64,000 bases of DNA from positions 43,232-107,231 of the forward strand of contig DDRT01000022.1 of assembly GCA_002343185.1 (NCBI GenBank), written 5' to 3'. This DNA comes from Deltaproteobacteria bacterium UBA2409 (GTDB lineage Bacteria > Bdellovibrionota_C > UBA2361 > DDRT01). A model generated the notes under the pieces. It had not been told where the DNA came from, did no database searches, and saw only the letters and a list, made by a program, of their open reading frames with translations. Both the position numbers and the translations under genes were made by a program. Positions 17,905-26,236 of the stretch are shown here, piece after piece; position 1 is the stretch's first letter, and every line of letters begins with the position of its first letter.

Positions 17905-19424
17905 ATTGGGCTTATAGACTCACTGAAAAAATCAATCCGGAGACATTGGCTTTACTTACGATCATAGCAGTACTTAGTTTACTGACATTATTCAATCTGC
18001 TACATATCACTCAATTGCCCTATCCGATCAACTATGGAGAAGGGCCACTTCTGGATCAAATCATTCGATTATCTGAAAGTGAAAACATCTATAGACAGAG
18101 GTTCAATCCCACAGCTCAAACAATATCTAACTATCCTCCATTAATGCACCTGATAAATGTGCCATTTATAAAATTATTCGGTCCAAATTATTACTTCGGT
18201 AGAATAATAAATTTATTCGCCTTAATAGGATGTTGCATTTTGATATTACTAATCTGCAAGCATAAGACTAATAATTTACTAGCAGGGATATTTGGGGCTT
18301 TGGCATTTTTTAGCCTTGGGCGATTGAGCACATGGAGCACCACACTTCGTGTAGATTCGATCGCTATTTTCTTTGAGGTTTTAGCTATTTGGCTTACCAT
18401 CAATAGACCCATAACTATTACTAACGTCAAAGTTACAGCATCTTTGACCCTTTTATCGATCTTAACCAGACAATCTAATGGTATTCTTGCTTGCTTTACT
18501 ATCTTGTATTTATTGGCCTCAGAGAGGAACAAGGATTTCTTATTACAATATATCAAATGGCTTATACTTCTTGGTATAGGAGCATTGCTGTTTCTATATT
18601 TACTCTTTGGAGATGGTTTATATCTTCATTTAGTTCAATCAAATGTGAATAAACTTTCTCTCTCTCAGCTATACGCTTACATGTACGATTTTATTAATTT
18701 AGCTCCAGTAATATGGTTTTCCTTACCTTTACTAACCTATTACTTATTAGCAACTAAAAAATCTAGAGGCATTCTAAGAATGGGGGTCGTAATGCTTCTT
18801 GCTTCACTTCCAACAGTAATAGCAATGAGCAAAATTGGATCTGCATCCAATTACTTGATGCATTTTGGAATCGCTTCATCTTGTATAGCTGCATTTGTGT
18901 TTTCACTTAGTAATTCCAGGTGGATCAAAGGGATATTATTGTTCGCTCTAGTAGTTCAAGCTGAAAACGGAAGGAATATTTCTGGTTCATCTTTCATATC
19001 GGATAGAAACATCGAAATGATGAAAAAGCTATCAAAGAAAATCAAAGATACCACCGGCTCTATCTTTGGAGATGAAATAATGGGCTACCTCCCTATTAAT
19101 AATAAAAAAATTCAGTATCAACCTTTTGAGATGCAACAAATTCATCATACAGGAATTTTTCCTGAAAAATACATTTTACATAGATTGCAGTCTCAAGAAT
19201 TTGACTTAGTCGTAATAAGTAATGTTAAACGACCCAAAATTTCCAACGCTCAACGATGGTCAAGGCGCCAATTATTAACGATTGCTCGCTGCTATGAATT
19301 TGAAGAAAGAATTTTTACTGAATATATTTTTCATTCAAAAGCTAAATGTTCGAAAATTAGTATAAAGACTAAGAGAATGCTGTCTCGTATTATCACCTTA
19401 ACAAACAGAGTAAGTAGGAGCTAA
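17901..19424 (+). CDS. GT-C (GT39-like) membrane glycosyltransferase
   Basis: A 507-residue protein with about ten transmembrane helices. The first periplasmic loop has INYGEGPLLDQIIRLSES and later SNYPPLMHLINVPFIKLFG, the arrangement of acidic residue then YPPL found in ArnT/PMT-like GT-C enzymes, which use polyprenyl-phosphate sugars. The last 130 residues are soluble and basic (ISIKTKRMLSRI). It overlaps the upstream O-antigen-ligase-like gene and converges with the MerC-like gene by 4 nt. Substrate is unknown. Confidence 0.65.
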   Translation: MNWAYRLTEKINPETLALLTIIAVLSLLTLFNLLHITQLPYPINYGEGPLLDQIIRLSESENIYRQRFNPTAQTISNYPPLMHLINVPFIKLFGPNYYFGRIINLFALIGCCILILLICKHKTNNLLAGIFGALAFFSLGRLSTWSTTLRVDSIAIFFEVLAIWLTINRPITITNVKVTASLTLLSILTRQSNGILACFTILYLLASERNKDFLLQYIKWLILLGIGALLFLYLLFGDGLYLHLVQSNVNKLSLSQLYAYMYDFINLAPVIWFSLPLLTYYLLATKKSRGILRMGVVMLLASLPTVIAMSKIGSASNYLMHFGIASSCIAAFVFSLSNSRWIKGILLFALVVQAENGRNISGSSFISDRNIEMMKKLSKKIKDTTGSIFGDEIMGYLPINNKKIQYQPFEMQQIHHTGIFPEKYILHRLQSQEFDLVVISNVKRPKISNAQRWSRRQLLTIARCYEFEERIFTEYIFHSKAKCSKISIKTKRMLSRIITLTNRVSRS

Positions 19425-19762
19425 GCCCTTGCACCTTCACTTAGATTAGCTAAGTGACCGAATGCAAGGATCAATGCCCCAGAGATTGTGAGTAACTCGG
19501 TAGTATCATGGAAGAGTATTCCTGCTACTAATAGAGCGCTGCCAAGATAAGCAGCTTTTGAAGCAAGTTCTTTTTCACTGCGCACTACCAATGCCCAAAG
19601 GCTCACAGGGATAGCTACAAGAGCAAAACCAATATGAATAATTTCACTAGTCCAAAATGCACCAAAGGCAGGAGCAATAGAGAGAACTAGACTGGATAAA
19701 ATGCAATGAATGGCACAGGCACATGAAAGAGAGATTCCAAATTTATCAAGCATCCTGCGCAT
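19421..19762 (-). CDS. MerC-family small membrane protein
   Basis: A 113-residue protein with four hydrophobic segments. It matches the MerC domain start, LDKFGISLSCACAIHCILSS, with Cys14, Cys16, Cys20 and His19 in the first helix. MerC proteins import Hg(II) in mer operons, but many family members occur without other mer genes, as here, and their metal is not known. TATTCT (complement of 19769-19774) ends 6 nt before the ATG. There is no merA, merR or merP nearby, so mercury transport is not supported by context. Confidence 0.75.
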   Translation of the reverse strand: MRRMLDKFGISLSCACAIHCILSSLVLSIAPAFGAFWTSEIIHIGFALVAIPVSLWALVVRSEKELASKAAYLGSALLVAGILFHDTTELLTISGALILAFGHLANLSEGARA

Positions 19763-19943
19763 AGAAGTAGAATACTAACAGTTATTGCAACCTAATTGCA
19801 AATAGAAATCTGCATCCTTTTCTTAAAAATAATGCCTATAAACAGTTATATTTATTATGCTTTTTAACTATTTTCTAAAGAACCCCACTTTTCTGTCGAC
19901 CTTTAATTTACAGGGCAAGGAGCCCTAAAGGAGTAGTAACAAC

Positions 19944-20501
19944 ATGGAAGTAGCAGCAATAAATACCCCACAAAAAGTAGCATCGATTTATGGTGAAAAC
20001 CAAAGAGTAGATCCCCGCTCTTCAAGTGACGCACTTGTAATTGAGCTAATGAGTAAAAAAGACCCTCAGAGCTTTTCTCTTAATCTCACTGCCCAGGAGA
20101 TTGTAGAAAAAATTAACGAGCTATTAAAAGATAAACTACCCGAGGGAGTCGAGAGCCTTGATCCAAGCGAAGTTACCCCAGAAAAGACTGCTACAAGGAT
20201 AGCTGATGGTGCTATTGCCCTTTTCTCTGCCTACAAAGCACAGAACCCTAACCTTAGTGAAGAAGAACTTCTTGATGGCTTTATGGAAACAATTAGAGGT
20301 GGCATTAAACAAGGCTATGAAGAGGCTGCCGGGATCCTAGAAGGCTTAGGGGCTTTTGACTTTGAAGGTGTAAAAGCTGGCATCGAAGAAACTATGAAGC
20401 TTGTTGAGGAAAAGCTTCAGAAATTCGAATCTGAAGTTAGAACTTCATTTGCCGCAAAAGAGGTAACTAAAGAAGAGCTGCTAAAGCAAGCTGCTTTATA
20501 A
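19944..20501 (+). CDS. DUF5610-like helical protein
   Basis: A 185-residue acidic, helix-rich protein without signal peptide. The segment from about residue 70 (EKTATRIADGAIALFSAYKAQNP, then EELLDGFMETIRGGIKQGYEEA, AGILEGLGAFDFEGVKAGIEETM) matches the pattern of DUF5610 proteins as I recall it. Function is unknown. A good SD (AAAGGAG) precedes the ATG by about 10 nt, and a small hairpin AGGGC/GCCCT sits just upstream of it and could modulate translation. It stands alone between a MerC-like gene and an antitoxin gene. Confidence 0.7.
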   Translation: MEVAAINTPQKVASIYGENQRVDPRSSSDALVIELMSKKDPQSFSLNLTAQEIVEKINELLKDKLPEGVESLDPSEVTPEKTATRIADGAIALFSAYKAQNPNLSEEELLDGFMETIRGGIKQGYEEAAGILEGLGAFDFEGVKAGIEETMKLVEEKLQKFESEVRTSFAAKEVTKEELLKQAAL

Positions 20502-20601
20502 ACCCGACCTTGAGTTGAATTTTGAGCAGAAGCGAGAATTTTACTACGTCTTGGGTTTACCTAAATGATAACCCTCACATGAAAAATGTTTAAAAAGAGT
20601 C

Positions 20602-20820
20602 TCAAGGAAGTCGTGCATCAAAATCATCGCTCATAATAAACATCCCCTTTGCTGAACCGGGCTTTCTTTTACCAGATGCTGTATTGGCGATAACTAATCG
20701 AGCTATGACCTTATCTCTGTAGGAAATTAAAAGCTCCTCATCCTTCATGACTCGTTTTAAAAGTTTTGATAGATGTGTCTTTTTCTCGTAGGTTGTGTAT
20801 TTGTTTTTCTTCTGTGCCAC
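20602..20820 (-). CDS. Phd/YefM-type antitoxin, apparently orphan
   Basis: A 72-residue protein with the antitoxin pattern TYEKKTHLSKLLKRVMKDEE, then DKVIARLV, and the C-terminal GSAKGMFIMSDDFDARLP. These are typical of the Phd-like partner of PIN-domain (VapC-like) toxins. Such antitoxins bind DNA with the N-terminal domain and the toxin with the C-terminus. No toxin frame lies on either side: 100 nt downstream the DUF5610-like gene ends, and the upstream neighbour is the helicase. The start codon is GTG 20820 with TATTCC about 7 nt before it. It may be a relic or may act on a toxin elsewhere. Confidence 0.7.
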   Translation of the reverse strand: MAQKKNKYTTYEKKTHLSKLLKRVMKDEELLISYRDKVIARLVIANTASGKRKPGSAKGMFIMSDDFDARLP

Positions 20821-20890
20821 TATCGTTGGAATAAACTAGACCAATAATCTTGTTAACTAAAAATAGTAAGCGGGGGTTTGAAGTCTGTCT

Positions 20891-20910
20891 GGACTGGTTT
20901 TAACCAGTCC
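20891..20910. repeat. Palindrome, family B, copy 1
   Basis: GGACTGGTT TT AACCAGTCC, a perfect 9-bp stem, 10 nt past the stop of the DEAD-box helicase gene. No T-run follows on the minus strand, so it is a weak terminator candidate. A sibling is at 24443. Confidence 0.75.
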
Positions 20911-20920
20911 TTATTTCTTA

Positions 20921-22528
20921 TTAGCTTCTTCCAGGATGCCTACCCTCTTTTCGTGCTCCTGACCTAGGCTTACCAAAGGATTTCTTATTGGACGATCCAA
21001 ACTTTTTCTTACCCTTGAAAGATTCTTTATTTGACCAAGAATCTCTTTTCGGTCTCTCAGTTCTCTTATTATCAGTACGATCGCTGCTCTTTGAATCTTT
21101 AAATGGCCTCTCATTAGACGAACCGAATCTGCCTATAGGAGCTCTCGGGGTAAACTCTCTTTTCTCGCCATTTCTTTCAGTTCTAAAATTCCGGCCTCTT
21201 TTCTGTTCAAAATCTCCCCTTTCAGAGCGATCTCCTCGGCTTGAATCATTAAAGGATCTTCCATCAGTTGATCTCTTATCTCCTCTAAAAGATCTCTTTT
21301 CAGAGCCCTTCCATGAATTAGATCTTTCTCCCCTATTCGAACCGTAATCTCTTCTTTGACCACCCATACCAGACTTTCTGGAAGATTTCAGATGCTTATC
21401 TGTTTCTTCACGTTGCTCTTTTGAGCTTCGCCCTGTTGTTCTAGCCATCAACCTTTCAATTGAGCGCCAAAGAGACTCTTCTTGTGGAGTAATGAAACAT
21501 ACAGCTCTTCCTGCTCTTCCTGCTCTAGCAGTTCTTCCAATTCTATGAAGGTAATCTTCACCAGCATAAGGAAGATCATAATTAACAACTAAGCTAATCT
21601 CTGGAACATCGATTCCTCTTGCAGCAATATCAGTTGCAATCATCACCTTAAATCTGCCCTTTCTTAACCCTTGTATGGCAACTTCTCTTTGTTTTTGAGA
21701 TCTTCCGCCATGGATCTGACAAACTTCAATCTCTTTTTCTCTTAGTGAATTAGTAAGCTTATCAGCTCGCCTCTTTGTTCTAACAAACACAAGAGAAAGC
21801 CCTTCAGTTTCACCGATTTGATCAAGCAAATTTTGTAGTTTCTGATCATCTTTCACCCTAAGTGGAACTTGGGTAATTTCACTTACTGGCTTTACAGTTG
21901 AACCAACCGTTACTCTTTTCGGTTCATTAAGCCACTCGTCTGCAAGCGCTTCAATGTCACTAGGAAATGTTGCAGAGAAAAGCAGAGTTTGTCTCGTTTT
22001 AGGAAGTGCTTTTCTTATAATTTTTAACTGCGGAGCAAATCCCATCTCAAGCATCCTGTCTGCTTCATCTAACACTAACATCGAAACATCTGATAAAAGT
22101 CTTGGGAACTCTTCAAGATGATCCACTAGTCTTCCTGGGGTTGCTATAATAATTTTTGGATCTCTTCTAATATCTTTTCTTTGAGGACCTGAGCTAACAC
22201 CACCTATTAAAATAACTGGACGGAACGACTGCTTTCTTAATGTTAGATCAGACATTACAGTTGCAATTTGTCCAACAAGCTCTCTAGTTGGAGCAAGAAT
22301 TAAAATTTTTGAATTTGGATCTTCAAGAATTGAAGCAACAGCTGGAATACCAAAAGCGGCAGTCTTTCCAGAGCCAGTTTGAGCAGAAGCTATTAGATCA
22401 TATCCCTCAAGAAGAATTGGGATTGACTCTAATTGAACAGGAGTTGGGGTATCGAACTTCATCTTTTCTAAAGCAGAGTTTAAAGGGCCAGGCAGAGCAA
22501 ATTGTGTAAAAGTATTCATATCATCCAT
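20921..22528 (-). CDS. DEAD-box RNA helicase, RhlE-like, with long basic tail
   Basis: ATP-dependent RNA helicase acting in ribosome assembly or RNA decay. Motifs in order: Q motif PTPVQ, I AQTGSGKT, Ia PTREL, GG, TPGR, II DEAD, III SAT, IV VFVRTKRRAD, V ATDIAARGID, VI HRIGRTARAGRAG. After about residue 370 comes a tail of some 165 residues very rich in Arg, Ser, Gly and Lys (RGDRSERGDF, RSGARKEGRHPGRS), likely an RNA-binding disordered region. The frame extends upstream to GTG 22546 and has ATGs at 22540 and 22528; I chose 22528, which begins MDDMNTFTQFALPGPL like the family. A palindrome follows the gene. Confidence 0.93.
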   Translation of the reverse strand: MDDMNTFTQFALPGPLNSALEKMKFDTPTPVQLESIPILLEGYDLIASAQTGSGKTAAFGIPAVASILEDPNSKILILAPTRELVGQIATVMSDLTLRKQSFRPVILIGGVSSGPQRKDIRRDPKIIIATPGRLVDHLEEFPRLLSDVSMLVLDEADRMLEMGFAPQLKIIRKALPKTRQTLLFSATFPSDIEALADEWLNEPKRVTVGSTVKPVSEITQVPLRVKDDQKLQNLLDQIGETEGLSLVFVRTKRRADKLTNSLREKEIEVCQIHGGRSQKQREVAIQGLRKGRFKVMIATDIAARGIDVPEISLVVNYDLPYAGEDYLHRIGRTARAGRAGRAVCFITPQEESLWRSIERLMARTTGRSSKEQREETDKHLKSSRKSGMGGQRRDYGSNRGERSNSWKGSEKRSFRGDKRSTDGRSFNDSSRGDRSERGDFEQKRGRNFRTERNGEKREFTPRAPIGRFGSSNERPFKDSKSSDRTDNKRTERPKRDSWSNKESFKGKKKFGSSNKKSFGKPRSGARKEGRHPGRS

Positions 22529-22546
22529 ATTTAATAGCATTAGCAC

Positions 22547-22881
22547 TTATGAATTCATTGTCTGGACTGTCTTTCTTGTCCTACTAAGCCTACGGCGAAG
22601 GAGGAAGACTGACCTTTACTAAAGAGAACCTCGGCCAAGGCATGGTCGCTCGTTTCGGAGTCAACTTTATTGGTCGGATTGCTCATTAACTCAGACAAAA
22701 AACATCAAATGTTCTAAGCAGGTTTTATTCTGAATAAAGCTAGCAAGTTCTTGCTATGAATCGCGGGGAATCTTTTAGAATTCTTTATTCAGTCAGCAAC
22801 TAGAGCTAAATGAGCGATATTGATACGTTAATCAGACTTGGTTACATTAACATAGAACTAATACTGAGTCGAATATGCTAA
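22547..22881. other. Non-coding gap between helicase and collagen-like gene
   Basis: No convincing gene in 335 bases. It contains an inverted repeat CTGAATAAAG (22730-22739) and CTTTATTCAG (22783-22792), enclosing a hairpin TAGCAAG-TT-CTTGCTA (22741-22756). TTTATTCTGAATAAA at 22724-22738 is itself palindromic. The left part (22560-22680) shows no clear signals apart from upstream sequence for the minus-strand helicase. The collagen-like gene ends at 22882, so its terminator may be included. Confidence 0.4.
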
Positions 22882-24048
22882 TCAGAGCATCCCAGCCGGA
22901 TTAAAGCCCTGTCTTTTTATGATTAGCCCATCTGATCCAACAAATGCACCAAGCGTGGCACCATCCATTGCAACTAAGGATCCATTGCCACCTGCTCCGA
23001 ATAGACTTCCACCGGCACCTCCCCCCGATCTTGTTCCAGATGTTACGGTACCAGCTCCTTGAGCTCCGGTGATTGCGCCACCTCCAGAAGCTGAAAGATT
23101 TGCATCATTCCCAGAGATTGTTTGCGCTAGAATATGAATTAATCCACCGCCTCCCCCACCTCCTTGAGCGCAAGAGGTTGAGTAGGCTCCTCCTGTATTG
23201 CCACGAGCTCTTATTGGGCCAGAATGATCAACCGTTCCTGCTGAGGCAAGAATTATGATACCTCCTGCTCCTCCGCCTTGGCAGTTTCCGCCATAACCAC
23301 CATTTGCAGAAATTAATCCTGTTCCGCTCACTGTAATTCCACCCTGACAATAGATTGCGAAACCACCTCCTCCCTGACCAACGTTAGTGGCAGAACCGCC
23401 GTATCCGCCGCCGCCTGCTCCACCAGCAAAAACTGGGGGTCTTATAATACTTCGACCAATTAAAGAATCTAAAGCCAGTGGTGCATAACCACCTTGCCTG
23501 TTGTTTGAGTTATCACCAACCTCTCCATTTCCAGAAGACTGGGTGGAAAATCCTTGGCTTGCTGGTCTACCGAGTCCTAAGGTTGAAACACTAGCAGAAT
23601 TCCCAGCAGTTTCTACTTGGATTGTACCATTAATTGTTGCTGTGCCAGTGCATCTGATAATGGTACCTGATGGGACGGTTAAAGTTACACCAGAGTTAAC
23701 AGTGAAATCAGTGAATTGAAGATTATCATCATCTAAGTCTTCATTTGCTGAGACAACTCTTGCGCCGGCGCTGCCATCTCCCCACGCTGCATCCATTCCG
23801 TCTTGACCATCTGATCCGGCAGCACCATCCGCTCCATTAGTTCCATCTTGTCCATCAGCTCCTGATGGCCCTTGGAAAATTGAGGTGTCAAGAACTTCAA
23901 TATAACCTGAAGGGCACGTCGATCCCGTTCTTAGAATTTTCTTAAGAGCTACTTTTTCATTTTTAACAGCCTGCTTTTTCTTGATGCAAAGTTTATCTGC
24001 AAAAGCAGGTGTAGTAATTAATAAAGCAAGAATAAGTAAACGTATCAT
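22882..24048 (-). CDS. Secreted collagen-like, glycine-rich protein
   Basis: A 388-residue exported protein with a clear signal peptide (MIRLLILALLITTPAFA) and SD GGAG about 11 nt upstream of the ATG. Residues about 58-88 are Gly-X-Y collagen-like triplets (GPSGADGQDGTNGADGAAG, then SDGQDGMD). The following region has a beta-strand repeat (SGVTLTVPSGTIIRCTGTAT) and then very Gly-rich stretches (AGGAGGGGYGGSAT, QGGGGGGGLIHILAQ) alternating with hydrophobic strands, as in glycine-rich beta-helical surface proteins. A basic N-terminal part (CIKKKQAVKNEKVALKKIL) has a CxK motif shared with other collagen-like surface proteins. Likely a surface or matrix protein; function not known. Confidence 0.75.
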   Translation of the reverse strand: MIRLLILALLITTPAFADKLCIKKKQAVKNEKVALKKILRTGSTCPSGYIEVLDTSIFQGPSGADGQDGTNGADGAAGSDGQDGMDAAWGDGSAGARVVSANEDLDDDNLQFTDFTVNSGVTLTVPSGTIIRCTGTATINGTIQVETAGNSASVSTLGLGRPASQGFSTQSSGNGEVGDNSNNRQGGYAPLALDSLIGRSIIRPPVFAGGAGGGGYGGSATNVGQGGGGFAIYCQGGITVSGTGLISANGGYGGNCQGGGAGGIIILASAGTVDHSGPIRARGNTGGAYSTSCAQGGGGGGGLIHILAQTISGNDANLSASGGGAITGAQGAGTVTSGTRSGGGAGGSLFGAGGNGSLVAMDGATLGAFVGSDGLIIKRQGFNPAGML

Positions 24049-24162
24049 AAGCTTTGATCTCCAAGATTAAGTAGTCGACCAGCTAGCTGATCCACTAAAT
24101 AGATCGGCATGATTTCTGGTAAAAATTCGTAGATGTTTTTTGTTAACTGCTTGCACTTTCCT

Positions 24163-24240
24163 GGTCAGGCCTGCCGGCCTGACCCCCGATTTATTTCTTC
24201 GTCTGCTGACGCAGACGACAGATCCTCCAGGCCTGACCCC
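24163..24240. repeat. Palindromic repeat, family A, copy 2 (compound)
   Basis: GGTCAGGCC-TGCC-GGCCTGACC (24163-24184) followed by CCC and a spacer with an 8-bp hairpin, then a right half GGCCTGACCCC (24230-24240) without its partner. It resembles the double elements at 48868 and 56158 but is degraded. Confidence 0.75.
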
Positions 24241-24442
24241 TCAAGATTCCGTTTGTCGACCTAAGCAGCAAACATAAGCAGAAAGCTAATTAAAGGAAAC
24301 TCTATAAAATGCCATCTAACGTGAGCTGTTTCTTTATCTCAGCAAGGTATTTGAATTACTGAATATGGCACTCACTTAATAACAGTCATTGTAATTCACA
24401 ATCTGAGGAATTGCTTGAATGGTAATAACCGATTTCATGTCT

Positions 24443-24462
24443 GGTCTGGTTTTAACCAGACC
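24443..24462. repeat. Palindrome, family B, copy 2
   Basis: GGTCTGGTT TT AACCAGACC, perfect 9-bp stem with the same TT centre as the copy at 20891. The compensating A/T change at position 3 and its partner keeps the stem, which suggests the structure matters. Confidence 0.7.
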
Positions 24463-24747
24463 TAAAGAAATCAAAGCTAAAAGCTTCAGGCAGAAAGCAC
24501 CGTGTGAGTAGTAACAAGGTGGAAAGCCCCACATCTCGTTTCTATAGCGAATAGCCCAGAAGTAGTTTTTATCCCAATCAACTGCTACAATTCTCCCTGT
24601 GAAAGTCCCACTTTTAGACATCTCCCCGCAGCATAGTCCCATAAGATAAGAGTTAATCTCTGCCTTAACTAAAATTAGATTAATCAAGAGGCAGCTTGGA
24701 ACCCAAGCTAGGTTTGTAGTGCCGTGATATCTTACCTAGTTTATGAT

Positions 24748-25458
24748 TCAACTTTCATGTCGTTTGTTGACAATTATGAAGTTACCAAACTTGATCCATA
24801 GCTTTGAATTCCAATCATTTGATGAGACCTTTAACATCGTAGGGCGTGCGCCAAACTCATTAAGGACAGCTTCGTATGGATGAAGCCAAACATCTTTGAA
24901 ATAGAAGCTTCCAAAAAAGATTTGCACCAAGCGCCAGATTCCAGTATTCGGCAATGTAGGTTCAACCAAAAGCAATCCTCGCTTGGATATTTTTAGCAGC
25001 TCCTCAAGAGTATTTTTAATCTCTTTTCTATCCACGTAGCACAAGACCGCGTCACTCAAAATATAATCGAAACCTCCCGAACGACTTCCTAAAAGAGTTT
25101 TTAAATCGGAATCGGTGACATTAATATTCTTTAATCCCCTTTCGCACATCTTCTCATGAGCCAATCTAATCGAGGGTTCATTTATATCTATGCCGGTAAG
25201 CCTAGAGTTCGGGAATACCTCTGCTATGCGGATCAGGTTCTGCCCAACCCCACATCCTATCTCTAAAACTGTAAATTGATCTTTTTCATCTTGCCAATCC
25301 CTGAAAATGGAAATGACTCTATCACGATGCGGGTGGTGGAGATTTTCAAAACTTAACACGGCTTTCTCGATATTACGGTTCTTCCACATATCAGTACAAA
25401 AGCTAGTCCCTTGCAGGAACCCACTAGCCATACCCAATGCCGTTCTCAGCCCGCGCAT
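24748..25458 (-). CDS. Class I SAM-dependent methyltransferase
   Basis: A 236-residue methyltransferase. Motif I is LEIGCGVGQNLIRIAEVFP, the acidic residue after strand 2 is in LTGIDINEPSIRLAHEKM, and FDYILSDAVLCYV marks strand 4. It is probably a tailoring enzyme of the adjacent surface glycan locus. The ATG overlaps the stop of the FkbM gene by 13 nt, showing they are coupled on the minus strand. No substrate can be predicted. Confidence 0.82.
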   Translation of the reverse strand: MRGLRTALGMASGFLQGTSFCTDMWKNRNIEKAVLSFENLHHPHRDRVISIFRDWQDEKDQFTVLEIGCGVGQNLIRIAEVFPNSRLTGIDINEPSIRLAHEKMCERGLKNINVTDSDLKTLLGSRSGGFDYILSDAVLCYVDRKEIKNTLEELLKISKRGLLLVEPTLPNTGIWRLVQIFFGSFYFKDVWLHPYEAVLNEFGARPTMLKVSSNDWNSKLWIKFGNFIIVNKRHES

Positions 25459-26225
25459 TTACCGTCGAACCTCACGAAAATATTCTCGGCTACTATGTCT
25501 ATTTCGAAACTACGATTTAATCCTAGTAAAAATTTAAAGAGGGAAGCACTGGCGCCAGTGCTGTATCTGTCATGAAGCTCAACTATCAAGACTTTAACAC
25601 TTTTTGCCCACAGATTTTCGCTTGTAAAAACGTCTCGCTCCGCACCCTCTATATCGAGCTTGACAATATCAAATTGAAGGTTCATTTCATCGCAAATTTT
25701 ATCAATCGTTAAACCAGCAATTGAGTTGTTTCCTTGCTCGACTACATTCACCCGGCGCGAGCATGCTGCACTGGAGGAATTAACCACCGCAACTGTGCAT
25801 TGACTGCCCATAACTGCAGAATGCAGAATTCGTGAGCGATCCTCAAATTTACGCAAGTTTCTCGCTAACTGTTCAATATTATCCGCATCGGGCTCTACGC
25901 TGACCACAAAGCTTTCCGGAAATAAGCTTAGGAAAAACACCGAAGCAAAGCCCACATTAGCTCCCGCATCTAGAATGGTGATCTGTTTATCTACTGAGTT
26001 TAGAAACACTGAATTATACTCGTCCTCAATAAATATCCGCTTTAGCAAGCTAAGATCAGAGGTGTTAGGACGAAGCTCTATGTCTGCATCCTCTAAAAGA
26101 ACCGTTACTCGTTGCTTTAGATGCCTATTTAATATTTCAATTTTTAAGGCATTGAAAAACCCGAGTTTCTCCCATAGTCTGAGTAACCAAGATATGGAAT
26201 TTAGTAGCTTACGCAGTGACTTCAC
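25446..26225 (-). CDS. FkbM-family methyltransferase
   Basis: A 259-residue protein with the FkbM pattern: ILDAGANVGFASVFFLSLFP (SAM loop), SVEPDADNIEQLARNL, then LTIDKICDE and FDIVKLDIEGAERDVF. FkbM enzymes O-methylate sugars or polyketides. Start GTG 26223-26225 has GGAG 7 nt upstream. It is divergent to the methyltransferase gene at 26237, leaving only about 11 nt between the starts. Likely modifies a sugar of the surface polysaccharide. Confidence 0.88.
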   Translation of the reverse strand: MKSLRKLLNSISWLLRLWEKLGFFNALKIEILNRHLKQRVTVLLEDADIELRPNTSDLSLLKRIFIEDEYNSVFLNSVDKQITILDAGANVGFASVFFLSLFPESFVVSVEPDADNIEQLARNLRKFEDRSRILHSAVMGSQCTVAVVNSSSAACSRRVNVVEQGNNSIAGLTIDKICDEMNLQFDIVKLDIEGAERDVFTSENLWAKSVKVLIVELHDRYSTGASASLFKFLLGLNRSFEIDIVAENIFVRFDGKCAG

Positions 26226-26236
26226 TTGTTAACTCC

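Larger units (their letters stand above)
24049..24747. other. Long non-coding gap with palindromes
   Basis: About 700 bases without a convincing gene. It holds a compound family-A palindrome (24163-24240), an 8-bp hairpin TCGTCTGC-TGAC-GCAGACGA (24199-24218) inside it, a family-B palindrome (24443-24462) and two GTCGAC sites. A 103-codon minus-strand frame spans 24376-24687, but it translates the family-B palindrome and shows no recognisable domain, so I do not call it a gene. The 5' part includes the promoter of the collagen-like gene. Confidence 0.5.

Noticed and set aside
24376..24687. 103-codon minus-strand reading frame in the gap before the methyltransferase
   Set aside because: It translates the family-B palindrome, has no recognised domain, no signal, and no promoter or SD of the window's usual type.
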